Below, piece by piece: positions 25,909-40,500 of a DNA stretch of 64,000 nt. The stretch comes from Tolypeutes matacus (taxonomy: Eukaryota; Chordata; Mammalia; Cingulata; Chlamyphoridae): the NCBI GenBank assembly GCA_026826555.1, contig JAKSZT010033014.1, positions 69,707 through 133,706 of the forward strand. The letters run 5' to 3'. Positions within the stretch are counted from its first letter, which is position 1. Every line of letters begins with the position of its first letter. A model generated the notes under the pieces. It did not search any database and had not been told where the DNA came from. It saw nothing but the letters and a program-made list of their open reading frames with translations. Both the position numbers and the translations under genes were made by a program.

Positions 25909-26194
25909 AAGAAGGCATATTTCTTATAGTAGTTTTAAAGCTGTGGAAAGGCTTTATTGTAGATTTTATTACAGAATTAGAAATTTTCAAAAAATAATTG
26001 TTTAGAACCACACATAATTAAAAAGAAAATAACAGTCCCATAAAAAAAAGCACTTGGGCATCTGATAGAATTTTTCCATCAAATTATGAAATTTAGCTCT
26101 GAAGTTTTCCAATGATTGTTATAATACCCATGACGGCCTATGATCTCAGCTGAATACTTTGACATGGTTTTCCTTTTTAAGACAAGATCATGAC

Positions 26195-27268
<1,074 letters not shown>

Positions 27269-27445
27269 CTACTCTCGGCTTCAGGTTTATATATGTTCAT
27301 GTATGATTGACATGCAGCACTAAAAATATATATTTAGGGAAAGCAGGGGAAGAGAGAAATATGAAGCTTTGGAATTACCTATTTCTCTAAAGTGGACTTC
27401 TTTTTTTGTTTCTTCAGGATGAAGGCTGTAATCTGGCATGCATAG

Positions 27446-27667
27446 ATTGGAGATTTTATTCTTGACCGGTGAAATATATATTTGTTTAATCGTGTATTTT
27501 ACTTTCAGGCATTCATTCTTTCTAAGTAAAAAAATGTCCTCTTTGTAAAGTGCTCACAAGTCCTTTGCCTAAATTACCACACATAACAAGATCTCTTGGA
27601 AAACCATATTATTTCCAAATAGAGATCCTAAGAGAATTGGAATCAAGGGCAGCGGAAGAAACTAGAA
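27446..27667 (-). other. Inverted ~215-bp satellite segment, copy 3
   Basis: It has the same breakpoints as the copies at 11521 and 17391. It begins TTGGAGATTTTATTCTTGACC after GGCATGCATAG and ends at AACTAGAA before CATTGATTTTTATGAACC. It keeps the GACCGGTGAA string, whose reverse complement is the A-type TTCACCGGTC. Confidence 0.85.
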
Positions 27668-30471
27668 CATTGATTTTTATGAACCATTCCTCTTCTACAT
27701 GATATCTTGAATACAGTCGAGTCACTCTTTCCACCTTAGGGACCTTAGAGGTCGCTTTTGCATTTCTGGGTGTTGGCAAGATCCTTCATAAGCCAGAAGA
27801 GTTATTTGGACGCTGGGAGCTACTTTTACCCTAGTTACTTGGTTTCCTTTGTGTATATGTGGATATGTTTCTTGGTAAGAATGATTTTGATTTTTTTCCC
27901 AATAATTCTCAAAAATTACAATTTGACAAAGGAGCAGCTCTTTGTATATGGACACCTTCATCACAAACTCTGTGCCATCAGAACAACCCAATAATGTCTT
28001 GAAAATTAGGAATGGTTTCCTTGAAAAAAAATCCAGGTCCTTGTAAACATTCAATAAACAATCATGAAGTCCTGTAAAAACAGGTCCTCTGAATTATCGC
28101 TCCAAAATTGTGATTATTCCAAAAAGGAGAATCAGTGAGAAACATTTCTTGTTCTCCCATTATTTTTCTGCCACTTAGAGTAGTTTACAATTATTCCAAT
28201 AAATAATAGGAAGAAAATGTAGTCCAAAATTTTATGTAAAATAAGCATTCCACAGGAACTCTTCTTTCTGTCTTTTTTTATTTTACAGAGTTGACTATTT
28301 AAAAGGGCTAAAGACTTTCCGTTCCAATTAACATTGACAGGGTAGGGGTAAAATTCATTTTGCCTAAGTAAAGATTGATTTATATACCATAATATATAAT
28401 TAACCATTCTTTTAAAATGTATGTTTTAATGAAGACTTAAATTATTTTTTTTGTATTTTAAATACTCCCAATTACTCTATGAGAGAACACCATCATTGTA
28501 TTCTGGACTTATTGCTAATTTTCACGTCCAATTGGTCACATTCTTGTTTTCCTTAATATATATTTATAATAGAATCTATAAATTAAAAAAAAAAAAACAT
28601 TTATACAATCAGTCAGAATTGTCAAACCTCTATTCCCATGTGTTTTAAACTTTCTGTTTTAAAATTTCTGAATGATCATGAGTAAATATTTTTGCATTTA
28701 TTTCCCACCAGCCACTGACTATATTTTATGTTTAAAATTCACTTTCATACCCTGACTTCAACATATCTGGATGGTTCTATTTATGGGGGGTGTCTTTATT
28801 GAAGAGTTTTAATTTTTCCACATACTCCTGTGTGGCCTATTGGAGGTTTCTTTATATTTCAATTTTCAACCTGCACTGGAGCACACTGTACAGATGGTTG
28901 CCATTGTTCAGTGTTCCATTTCTCACCTCTTTTCTGTTTTTAGTTATGCCTTCTCTCCTGCTGCTGTCTTTTCCAAACAGCCGATTTTCCATGCCCACAT
29001 GGTCCAAATTATTATCCTGCAGAAGTGTTTGTGCTGCTTCCAGCTCAGGTCCCTGCTTTGGAAGAGCAGAAGGAAGACAAGCCTGGCCAGTAACAGGGAA
29101 ACAAATCCTGGCCATTAGTCATGGGCCTGCATTGGTAGGATGACCAGGATTTTAGTGTAAAAACGCTCAAACCCTGCGATCCCTTTTGGAATCCAATGCA
29201 AAAATTTGATTTCATTTTACATGGAAAGTTTATCTATTGCCCTGTTCTGGGGAATATGTGGAGTTTGGTGAACTTTAATGATGAAGGCTCTTCATTGAGA
29301 TGGCTATACTTTCTCATTATGTTCTAATATCTTCCTCTGCCCTTGATTCCATTGCTCTTAGGCTCTCTATTTGGAAATTAGATGTTTTTCCAAGAGATCT
29401 TGTTATGTGTGGTAATTTAGGCAAAGGACGTGTGAGTACTTTACAAAGAGGACATTTATTACTTAGAACGAATGAATGCCTCAAAGTAAACTGCACGATT
29501 AAACAAATATTTATTTCACCAGTCAAGATTAAAATATCCACTATACCATGGGGAATAAAATAATTAAAATTTTGTTATAAATTATTTCACATAAATCCGA
29601 CTGATTATTTTCCTTTACACATCTCGGTGCATTCTGAAAATTTTATTATGATTGATTATATTAAATCTAATCTTACCTAGAGTCCCTTTTCAAATCAACA
29701 TTCTCTTTGGAACTAATATGCGTTTCAGTTCATAATTTTAAAATAAAATTTCAACAGCTTTAGAAAATCCATGTAATGTTAACTTTGTCCACATGGTGCA
29801 CTATGGGTTGAATTATCAAAAAAATTGAGAGATAAACGGAAAAAGATGTTCCAGGACGGTAAGAAAATCACATATGCATGTCAGTGTCAAATAATGGATT
29901 AAGAGGTGAATAAAATGTTTTTTAATTTTCTGTATTCCCTTTATTTATGGTAAATCTTAAAGAGTTGTTGAAAACATTTAATAATGATTGAAGAGAAGAA
30001 TACACACCTTTGTGATTATACGAAGGACTAGGGATGGCACACATCAGATAAGTAATATAGTGGTTTATTATGATTTAATAAAAGAAACTTTTTTGTGTGG
30101 GGGGGATATCTTGGGTTGTACACATAATTTTAGCCATGGATATGAGGCATTAGTCATGTTTTAAAGATGCTCTGGCCAATTTTTAAAAAAGGAATCACAA
30201 TTCAAGGTTCTGCTGGAGATATGTGTATGAGACTACTGTTAGGAGTTTTGCCCCTATATTTTCTAAGGTTGAGATTTCTGCTCTCGGTGTTAGGTTTATG
30301 TATGTTCAGAAACGATTGATATTCTTCACTAAAATATATATTGTGAGAAAGAGGTTGGGGAGGGCCAAATATGAATCTTGGAATTACATATTGCTCTAAT
30401 GTGGTCTTCCTTTTGTGTTTCTTTTTTATCTGGTTGTAATCTGGCATGCATAGGATGGAGGGCAGTACCCT
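27446..30471 (+). repeat. Satellite unit 10 (type C with inverted segment, A-like end)
   Basis: The unit is 3,026 bp. It opens with inverted segment copy 3 and carries C marks up to the middle (AGAATTGTCAAACCTCTATT near 28614; a partly duplicated TTTTAAACTTTCTG / TTTTAAAATTTCTG at 28644-28670). By about 29400-29500 it switches to the A form (CACCAGTCAAGATTAAAAT), and it ends with the A-type tail. This in-register C/A exchange removes one A unit, so a B unit follows directly. Confidence 0.81.
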
Positions 30472-31534
30472 CTGCTTGATGCAATTGAACCATGCCTCTT
30501 CCACATGATAACTTGTAATCTGTTGAGGCACTCTTTCTAACCTTGTGCAACTTACAGTTCCCTTTTGCACTTATGTGTTTTGGCAAGGTCCTTCATAAGG
30601 CATAAGAGAAATTTGGACGCTGGGAGCTATTTTTACTCTAGTTCCTTGATTTCATTTGTGTATATGTGGATCTGTTTCTTGGTAAGAATGATTTTGATTT
30701 TTTTTCCAAACAATTCTCAAAATTTACAATATGATAAAATAGCAGCTATTTGTATATGGACACCTGCATCACAATCTGCACAATATGCACCAGCGCAATA
30801 ATGTCTTGAAAATCAGGAATTCTTTCCTTGAAAAAAAAATCCTGAGCTTTATAAACATGCAGTAAATAATCTTCAAGTCATGTAAAAAGAGGTCGTCTGA
30901 ATTATCGATTTAAAATTGTGATATTCAAGAAAGGAGAATAAGTGAGAGACATATCTTGTGCTCCCATTATTTTTCTGCCAGTAAAAGTAGTTTAAAATTA
31001 TTCCAATAAATATAAGGAAAAAAATCTATCCCCCAAATTAAGGTAAAATATGCATTGCACAGGAAATATTCTATTTGTAGGCTTTTATTTTAACAGGGAT
31101 TACTACTTAAAAGGGCTAAAGAATTTCCTTTCCAATTAACATTGACAGGGAAGCAGGAAAAATTCTTTTTGCCTAATTAAAGATTGATTTATATACTCTA
31201 ATATATAATTAACCATTCTTTTAAAATGTATGTTTTAATGAAGTCTTAAATTTATTTATTTTTTTTTTTATTTTAAATACTCCCAATTACTCTATGAGAG
31301 AACACTGGCTTTCTAATCTGACTTATTGCTAATTTTCACCTCCAATTGGCCACATTCTTGTATTCCTTAGTATATATTTCTAACAGAATGTATAAATAAA
31401 AAAAAAATTAATGCAGTAGGTCAGGAAACTCGAGCCTCTATACCCCAGCATGATCCACATGTGTTGCAATCTTTCTCACAGCTCAGGAGAAATTATTATT
31501 GCATTTTTTCTACCAGCCACTGACCATACTTTGT

Positions 31535-32175
31535 ATTTAAAATACACTTTCATGCCCTGACTTCAACATATCTCATTAGTTGGTTGTATAGGTTGTGTCT
31601 GTAGTGAAGTATCTTGGGTTTTAATTTTTCCACATACTCCTGAGTTGTGTAATGGTGTTTTCTCTCTGTTCCAATTTTTAAAAAGCACCGAACCACACCA
31701 CACAAGGAATTCAGAGCTTGGATTCTTTCCTCCAGGATTCCATTGCTCTCCTCCTTTCTGTTTTTAGCAGTGCCTTCACTCCTGCTGCTGTCATTTCCAA
31801 ACAACACGTTCTCCATGCTCCCAAGGTCCAAATAATTATACTTCAAAAGTGTTTGTGTCACACCCAGCTAAGGTCCCTGCTTTGAAGGAGCAGAAAGAAG
31901 ACAAGACTGACCAGGAAAAAGTACATGAATACTTCCCATATTTCCTGGGTTTGCATTGGCCGGATGACTAGGATTTTGGTGTGCCACACTCCACCCGGCG
32001 AGTCCTTTTGGAATCCAATGCAGAAGTACGATTTCTTTTCAAATGCTAATTTTATCCAGGGCCCTGATCTGAGATATATTGGTGACTGGTGAACTTTGAT
32101 AATGAAGGCTCTTCATTGAGATGGCTACACTTTCTCATTCTCTTCTAATTTCTTCCAAAGCCTTTGATTCCATTG
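31535..32175 (+). repeat. First copy of the 641-bp partial duplication in unit 11
   Basis: This is B-type text from TTAAAATACACTTTCATGCC to TTTGATTCCATTG. Its content recurs in order at 32176-32816, with the junction at 32175. Confidence 0.75.
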
Positions 32176-32816
32176 GTTTTACAATACACTTTCATACCCT
32201 GACTTCAACATATCTGGCTAGTTGGTTGTATACACTGTGTCTGTCTGAAGTCTCTTGGGTTTTAATTTTTTCCCCATACTCCTAGTTGCTTAATGGTATT
32301 TTTTCTCTGTTCCAAATTTTAAAAAGCACCACACCACATGACACAAGGAAATCAGAGCTTGGATTCGTTCCTCCACGATTCCATTGTTCTCCTCTTTTCT
32401 GTTTTTAGCAGTGCCATCAGTCCTGCTGCTGTCTTCTCCAAACATCTCTTTCTCCCTGCTCACAAGACCCAAATAATTAGACTGAAAAAGTTTTGGTGGC
32501 ACACAACGCTATAGTCCCTGCTTTGGAAGAGCAGAAAGAAGACAAGACTGGCCAGTAACTGGGAAATGAATTCTGCAACTTTTCCTGGGACTGCATTGGC
32601 AAGATGACCAGGTTTTGGTGTGCCACGCTCCACCACTGCTAGCCCTTTTGGAATCCAATGTAGAATTTCGATTTCATTTTACTCAGAAAGGTTATCCATT
32701 GCCCTGATCTGGGGTATATGTGGTGTTTGGTGAACTTTGATAATGAAGGCTCTTCACTGAGATGGCAATATTTTCTCATTATATTCTAATTTCTTCCTCT
32801 GCACTTTATTCCATTG
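32176..32816 (+). repeat. Second copy of the 641-bp partial duplication, mosaic of B, D and A
   Basis: It starts with the B-like TTTACAATACACTTTCATACC and turns D-like (TCTTCTCCAAACATCTCTTTC, then CACACAACGCT near 32500). It is A-like by about 32620 (CCACGCTCCACCACTGCTAGCCC). It is therefore not a clean copy of its neighbour. An offset junction seems to have been followed or accompanied by exchanges with D and A units. Confidence 0.72.
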
Positions 32817-33935
32817 TTCTTAGGATCTCTATTTGGAAAATAGATGTTTTTCCAAGAGATCTTGTTATGTGTGGTAATTTAGGCAAAAGACGTGTGAGCA
32901 CTTTAAAAAGAGGACTTTTTTACTTATAAGAATGAATTCCTCAAAGTAAACTGCACGATTAAACAAATATTTATTTCACTGGTCAAGATTAAAATATCCA
33001 CTATTTCATGGGGAATAAAATAAAATTTTGTTATAAATTATTTCCCATAAATCAGACAGATTATTTTCATTTACACGTGTCAGTGTATTCTTAAAATTTT
33101 TTTATGATTGATTATATTACATCTAATCTTACCTAGAATCCCTTTTCAAATCAACATTCTCTTTGGAACTAATATGCGTTTCAGTTGATAATTTTAAAAT
33201 AAAATTTTCAACAACTTTAAAAAATCCATGCAATGTCCACTTTGGCCACATGATGCACTATGGGTTGAATTATCAAAAAAAAAAACAGATAGATAAATGG
33301 TAACAGTTGTTCAAGGACGGTAAGAAAAGTACATATGCATGTCAGTGTCAAATAATGGATTAAGAGGTGAATAATATGTTTTTTAATTTTCTGTATTCTC
33401 TTTATTTATTATAATTCATAAAGAGCTGTTGAAAATATTAAATAATGATTGAAGAGAAAAATGCACACCTCTGTAATTATACGAAGGACCTGGGATGGCA
33501 CACATCAGATAAGTAATATAGTGGTTGAATATGATTTAAAAAAAGAGCCTTTTTTTTCTAATTGTGGGGATGTCTGGGATTGTACACATAATTTTAGCCA
33601 TGGATAAGAGGCATTAGTCATGTTTTAAAGATGCTCTGGCCAATTTTTAAAAAAGGAATCACAATTCAAGGTTCTGCTGGAGATATGTGTATGAGACTAC
33701 TGTTAGGTGTTTTGCCCCTATATTTTCTAAGGTTGAGATTTCTGCTATCGGTGTCAGGTTTATGTATGTTCAGAAACAATTGATATGCATCACTAAAAAT
33801 ATATATAATGAGAAAGAGGGTTGGAGGGACAAAAATGAATCTTGGAATTACATAATGTTCTAATGTGGTCTTCCTTTTGTCTTTCTTCATTATCAGGTTG
33901 TAATCTGGCATGCATAGAATGGAGGGCGGTACCAT

Positions 33936-35657
33936 CTGCTTGATGCAATAGGTCTTTGACTTTTATGAACCATGCCTCTTCCACATGATAGCTTATTAAC
34001 AGTTGAGGCACTCTTTCTAACCTTGTGGACCTTACAGATCCCTTTTGCATTTATGGGTGTTGGCAAGGTCCTTTATAAGGCATAAGAGAAATTTGGTCAC
34101 CGGGAGCTATTTTTACTCTAGTTCCTTGGTTTCATTTGTGTATATGTGGATCTGTTTCTTGGTAAGAATGATTTTGATTTTTTTCCCAACAATTCTCAAA
34201 AATTAAAATATGATAAAATAGCAGCTATTTGTATATGGACACCTGCATCACAATCTGCACCAATATGCACTAGCGCAATAATGTCTTGAAAATCAGTAAT
34301 GGTTTCCTTGAAAAAAAAAAAATCCTTAGCTTTGTAAACATGCAGTAAATAATCGTGAAGTCTTGTAAAAAGAGTTCGTCTGATTTACCGATTTAAATTG
34401 TGATTATTAAAGAAAGGGGAATAAGTGAGAAACATATCTTGAGCTCCCTTTATTTTTCTACCAGTAAAAGTAGTTTAAAATTATTCCAATAACTATTAGG
34501 AATAAAACCTAGCAAAAAATTAAGGTAAAATATGCATTGCACAGGAACTCTTCTATTTGTAGCCTTTTATTTTAACAGGGTTTACTATTTAAAAGGGTTA
34601 AAGACTTTCCTTTCCAATTAACATTGACAGGGAAGCAGGAAAAATTCTTTTTGCCTAATTAAATATTGATTTATATACCATAATATATAATTAACCCTCT
34701 TTTAAAATGTATGTTTTAATGAAGTCTTAAATTTATTTTTATTTTAAACACTCCCAATTTCTCTATGAGAGAACACTGATATTCTAATCTGACTTATTGC
34801 TAATTTTCACCTCCAAGTGGCCACATTCTTATTTTCCTTATATATATTTCTAACAGAATCAATAATAATAATAAAAAAAAAAAAACCATTAATGCATTCA
34901 GTCAGGAAATTCAAGCCTCTATACCCCAACATGATTCCATATGTGTTGGAATCTTTCTCACAGCTCTGGAGAAAATATTATTGCATTTTTTCCACCAGCC
35001 ACTGACCATATTTTGTGTTTAAAATACACTTTCATACCCTGACTTCAACATATCTGGCTAGTTGGTTGTATAGGTTGTGTCTGTAGTGAATTCTCTTGAG
35101 TTTTAATTTTTCTACATACTCCTGAGTTGTCTAATGGTGTTTTCTCTCTGTTCCAATTTTTAAAAAGCACCGCGCCACATCGCACAAGGAAATCAGAGCT
35201 TGGATTCTTTCCTCCAGGATTCCATTGTTCTCCTCTTGTCTGTTTTTAGCAGTACCTTCTCTCCTGCTGCTGTCATTTCCAAACAGACCCATCTCCATGC
35301 CCCCAAGGTCCGAATAATTATTCTGCAAAAGTGTTTGGGTCACACCCAGCTAAGGTCCCTGTTTTGAAGGAGTAAAAAGAAGACAAGACTGGCCAGGAAA
35401 AAGGAGACGAATACTGGCCATAATTCCTGGGATTGCATTCGCCGGATGACCAGGATTTTGTTGTGCCACACTCCACCCCGGCGAGTCCTTTTGGAATCCA
35501 ATGCAGAAGTTCGATTTCATTTCAAATGATAAGTTTATCCATGGCCCTGATCTGAGATATATTAGTGACTGGTGAACATTGATAATGAAGGCTCTTCATT
35601 GAGATGGCAATACTTTCTCATTCTCTTCTTGTTCCTTCCTCTGCCTTTGATTCCATT
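33936..35657 (+). repeat. Satellite unit 12, 5' part (type B), truncated
   Basis: B-type text runs from CTGCTTGATGCAATAGG through CAGTCAGGAAATTCAAGCC (near 34900) to CTTTGATTCCATTG. It then meets the same GTGTTTAAAAC/CACTTTCATACC offset seen at 32175 and breaks off. About 1.1 kb of a full unit is missing from its 3' end. No gene seen. Confidence 0.8.
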
Positions 35658-36454
35658 GTGTTTAAAACACACTTTCATACCCTGAAGTCAACATATCTGG
35701 CTAGTTGGTGGTGTTTCCCATTGCCCTGATGTAGTATATATGTGGTGTTTGGTCACCTTTGATATTGAAGGCTTTCCATTGAGATGGCAATTCTTTCTCA
35801 TTCTATTCTAATTTCTTTCTCTGCCTTTGAGTCCATTGCTCTGCGTATCTCTAGTTGGAAATAATATGGTTTTCCAAGGGATCCTGTTATTTTTCATAAT
35901 TAAGGCAAAGGATGAGTGAGCACTTTACAAAGGGGACGTTTTTCCTCAGAAAGAATGAATGCCTCAATGCAAACTGCACGATGAAATAAAAATTCGTTTC
36001 ACCCCTTGAAATTATAATTTCCACAATTTCATGAGGAATAAAATAATTAAGAATTTTTAATAATTTATTTCCCTAAAATCAGACTGATTATTTTCCTTTA
36101 CATGTGCCTGTGCCTCCTTAAATTTTTAAGTTTGATCATATTAAGTCTAATCTTACCTAAAATCCCTTTTTAAATCAACATTCTCTTTCAATCTAATATA
36201 CGTTTCCGTTCATAATTTTAAAACAAAGTGTTTTCAATAGCTTTAAAAAAGCCATGCATTTTTCACTTTGTCCACATGATGCACTATGTGATGAGTTATT
36301 AAGATAACTGAGAGAGAAAAGGAAAAAGATATTCAACGATGCTGAGAACAGCACCTTTGCATGGCAGTGTCAACAAATGGATTGAGAGCTGAATATTTTA
36401 TTTATTTTCTGGATTTTGTTTATTTATTGGAATTCTTAAAGAGCTGTTGAAAAA
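35658..36454 (+). repeat. Rearranged D-like satellite fragment left of CA block 1
   Basis: A stub of about 54 bp (GTGTTTAAAACACACTTTCATACC to TAGTTGGTGGT) is joined at about 35711 to D-like text beginning TTTCCCATTGCCCTGATGTAG. The rest shares private changes with 50771-52137: GGTCxCCTTTGATATTGAAGGCTTTCC, and GACGTTTTTCCTCAG lacking the usual ACT. It ends at GAGCTGTTGAAAAAC, where the CA block starts. Confidence 0.8.
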
Positions 36455-39112
36455 CATACCACATATACACAACACACGTACCCCACAACAATACACAATG
36501 CACACAACACACCCCACACAATACACAACACACACAACCCACAACACATACAATACACAACAAGCATACCCCACACAACACACACAAAACACACAACCAC
36601 ACACAATACACAACACACACAACACTCAATACACAACACACATACACCACACTGCACACACAACACACACAACACTCAATACACAACACACAATACACAA
36701 CACACATACACCACACAGCACACACAACACACACAATACACAACAAAACACAAACCGCACACAACACACAACACACATACCCCACATAACACTCACAACT
36801 CAAAACGCACAATACACACCACACACAACACTCATACCCCACACAACACACAACACGAAGAATACACAACACACAACACACATACCGCACTCAACACACA
36901 AAATACACAACACTCAACACACTCCCCACACAAAACACAACACACAATAGAAAACACACATACCCTACACAGCACACACAAAACATAAAATATACAACAC
37001 ACACCGCATACAACACACAACACACACAACACACATAGCCCACGCAACACACACAACATACACATTACACAGCACACAGAACTCACACAACCACATACCA
37101 CAGAAAATACACAACACACACCACTCATATACCCCTCACAACACACAATGCACACAACACACATACCCCACACAACAAATACCCCACACAACATACACAA
37201 TACACAACACACACAAACATACCACATACCAGTTACACACAACACACCCCATACAATACACAGCACACATACCCCACACAATATACAACACACATACCAC
37301 ATACATACAACCACACACAAAACACAACACACAAAACACACACCACATACACACTACACACACAATACACAACACACATACCCCACACAATATACAACAC
37401 ACATATCACATACAACCACACACAAAACACAATGCACAAAACACACACCACATGCAAACAACACACACAATACACAACACACATACCCCACACAACACAC
37501 AACATGCACAATACATATTCAAATTCGCACAACACACACAACACACACTACACACATACACCACAGATACACAACACACACAATACACAACACAGACAAT
37601 AAAAAACACACACAATACACAATACACATATCCCACACTTCACTCAACACACAACACATAACACATACACACAACACAAATACCCCACACATTACACAAT
37701 GCATTTGACACACACAACACATACCCCATGAAATACACAACACACAACACACACAAACAAAACACAACACACAACACACACAATAAACAACACTAAAAAA
37801 CAATACACAATCCACATACACACAACACATAAAACACACACCATACACAAAGCACACAATGCACAAAATACACAACACACAAAACAACACACATACCACA
37901 CACAATACACAGCACACAACGCACAATACAGATACTCAACACAACACACACAACAGAAACAATACACAACACAAAACCCACAAATAATACAGAACGCACA
38001 CAACACACATACCATATACACACAACACACAAACAACACAACGTACACAATACACAACACACATACACCAGAAAATACACAACGCACACACCCCACAAAA
38101 CACACACAGAACACACAACACACACCATACATATACCACATACACACAACACATACAATACACAATACACACAAAACACATACCCCACACAGTTCACAAC
38201 AGACACGACAGACACAACACACAATACACTTACCCCACACAACACACACAATACCCAACACAAATACTACCCACAATAAACAACAAAAACAACATACAAA
38301 ACACACAATACACAATAAACACACCCCTCACTACACACAATACACACAACACACAAAACACACAACACACAAAACCCTCAGACAACACACAACACAAACC
38401 ACATACACAATACAAAACACACAGAACTCACACACCCCACACAACACAAAACACACAACACACCACACAGACAATAAACAACACCCACAATACACAATAC
38501 CCATACCCCCACAGAACACACAATACACACAACACACATATCACATACGCACAACACACATACTTTACACAATTCACAACACACCCAACATACATCATAA
38601 ACAAAACAAAATACACACAATACACAATACACATACAGAACACACAACACACATACCCCACAACAATACACAATGCACACAACACACACAACACATACCG
38701 CACACAATTCACAACACACACAACACATATAATACACAAAAATCATACCCCACACAATACACACAAAACACACTACCACACAGAAAACATAACACACGCA
38801 ACACACCTACCCCACACAACACCCACAACACTCACAATACACAACACACAATACACAGCACACATACACCACACAGCACACACAACACAAAATACACAAC
38901 ACACAAAACACACACCGCACACAAAACACAGCACACACAACACACATACCCCACACAACACACACAACACAATACGCAACATTACAATACACAACACACA
39001 TACCCCACACAGCACACACAAAACACAAATTACACAACACACAACACACACACTGCACACAACACACAACACACACAACACATATACCCCACACAACACA
39101 CACAGCACACAT
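36455..39112 (+). repeat. CA-rich satellite block 1 (~2.66 kb)
   Basis: This is a nearly G-free plus strand of degenerate repeats built from ACACAACACAC, CACAATACACAAC and CATACCCCACAC modules, with no single clean period. It begins AACATACCACATATACACAAC right after GAGCTGTTGAAAA and ends CACAGCACACATAATA before AGGTGAGAAAACC. A module from its left edge (CATACCCCACAACAATACACAATGC) recurs inside the block near 38650. The long frames open on both strands come from the lack of stop codons in this composition and encode only Thr/His/Asn or Cys/Val runs. Short C4 runs recur, so the minus strand carries GGGGTA-like motifs. Confidence 0.93.
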
Positions 39113-40128
39113 AATAAGGTGAGAAAACCATCTTTGCATGGCAGTGTCAACAAATGAATTGAGAGGTGAATTATATTTTATTTATTGTTCTGGATTTGCT
39201 TTATTTAATATAATCTTAAAGAGCTGTTGAAAACTTTTAATAATGATTGCAGAGAAGTTGTCACACTTCTGTGATTATATGAAGGACCAGGAATGTACAC
39301 ATTGGATAAGAAAGATAGTGGTTTAATATGTGTTAATAAAACAAACATGTTTTTAAAATCGTGGGGATGTCTGGAATTGTACAATGGAGTTGAGCCATGG
39401 ATAATACGCATTAGTCATGTATTAAAGATGCTTTCACTAATTTTTAAAAAAGGAATCACAATTCATCGTTCTGCTGGAAATGTGTTTATGGGACCACTGT
39501 TAGGTGTTATGCCCCTTTTTTTCTAAGGTTGAGATTTCTGCTCTCAGCCTCAGGTTTATTTATACTCATTTATGATTGAGATGCATCACTATAAATATAT
39601 ATTAAGAGAAATAGGGTGGGAAGGGACAAATATGAAGCTTTGGAATTACCTATTTCCATAAAGTGGTCTTCCTTTTTTGTTTCTTCAGTATCAGAGGTTG
39701 TAATCTGGCATGCATAGAATGGAAGGTGGTGCCATCTGCTTGATGGAAAAGGTCCTTCACTTTGGAGATCCATGCTTCTTACCCAGAGATCTTGTAAACA
39801 TTTGAGTCACTCTTTCTCACCTTCTGGATCATACAGGACCCTTTTTAATTTCTGCGTGTTGGCAAGGTCCCTCATAAGCCATAGAATAATTTTGGAGCCT
39901 GTAAGCTATTAGTAGTCTATTTCCTTGCTTTCCTTCTTTTCTATGGCGATCTGTTTCTTTTTAAGAATTTTTTTGAATTTTATTTCAAATTATTCTCAAA
40001 AATTAAAATATGTGAAAAGAGGAGGTATTCATATATGGATACCTGCATCACAATCTCTCCACCATCAGGAGCAGCCCAATGATGTCCAGAAAATCAGGAA
40101 TGTTTTCCTAGAAACATAATCCTGAGCT
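39113..40128 (+). repeat. Satellite segment right of CA block 1 (C/A-like), truncated
   Basis: The text resumes with AGGTGAGAAAACCATCTTTGC, repeating about 110 bp of unit sequence that also lies left of the block. It carries on through the tail and unit start (CTGCTTGATGG at 39736). It ends at AACATAATCCTGAGCTTA, where it jumps to an unrelated phase of the unit. No gene seen. Confidence 0.78.
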
Positions 40129-40299
40129 TAAAATTTCTTTTTTTAATTTTAAATTCTCCAAATTGCTCTGTGAGAGAATATCATCACTGTAATCTGATGT
40201 ATATTTAATTTTTACCTCCAATGGCACACATTCTTGTTTTATTTAATGTATAAGTATAACGGAATCTATAAGTTACAAAACAAACTTTTATGCTGTTGG
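40129..40299 (+). repeat. Short A-type satellite fragment between two breakpoints
   Basis: A 171-bp fragment matches A-type text around the TTTTAAATTCTCCAAATTGC and CACCTCCAATGG strings up to TTTTATGCTGTTGG. Breakpoints on both sides (about 40128 and 40299) skip several hundred bases or more of unit sequence. Confidence 0.75.
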
Positions 40300-40500
40300 G
40301 ATTTCTGCTCTCAGTGTCAGGTTTATGTATGTTCAGAAACGATTGATATGCACCACTAAAAATATATATTATGAGAAAGAGGGTGGGGAAGTACAAATAT
40401 GAAGCTTGGAATTACCTATTTCTCTAAAGTGGTCTTCCTTTGTGTTTCTTCATTACCACAGGTTGTAAACGGGCATGCATAGCATGGAGGACAGTACCCT
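40300..40500 (+). repeat. A-type unit tail fragment
   Basis: It starts ATTTCTGCTCTCAGTGTCAGG and contains the A-type tail TATGAGAAAGAGGGTGGGGA, then leads directly into the D unit at 40501. This is the last ~200 bp of a unit whose body is missing. Confidence 0.75.

Larger units (their letters stand above)
30472..33935 (+). repeat. Satellite unit 11 (type B with a 641-bp offset partial duplication)
   Basis: The unit is 3,464 bp, or 2,823 bp without the duplicated 641 bp. It starts B-type (ACGCTGGGAGCTATTTTTACTC near 30617; CAGGAAACTCGAGCCTC at 31421). At about 32175 the text jumps back from TTTGATTCCATTG to TTTACAATACACTTTCATACC. After the second copy it continues A-like (CACTGGTCAAGATTAAAAT near 32977) and ends with the tail that precedes B/D units. 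No gene seen. Confidence 0.82.

Noticed and set aside
36420..39153. Cys/Val-rich and Thr/His-rich frames in CA block 1
   Set aside because: Same compositional artefact as in block 2. Overlapping frames are open in both directions.
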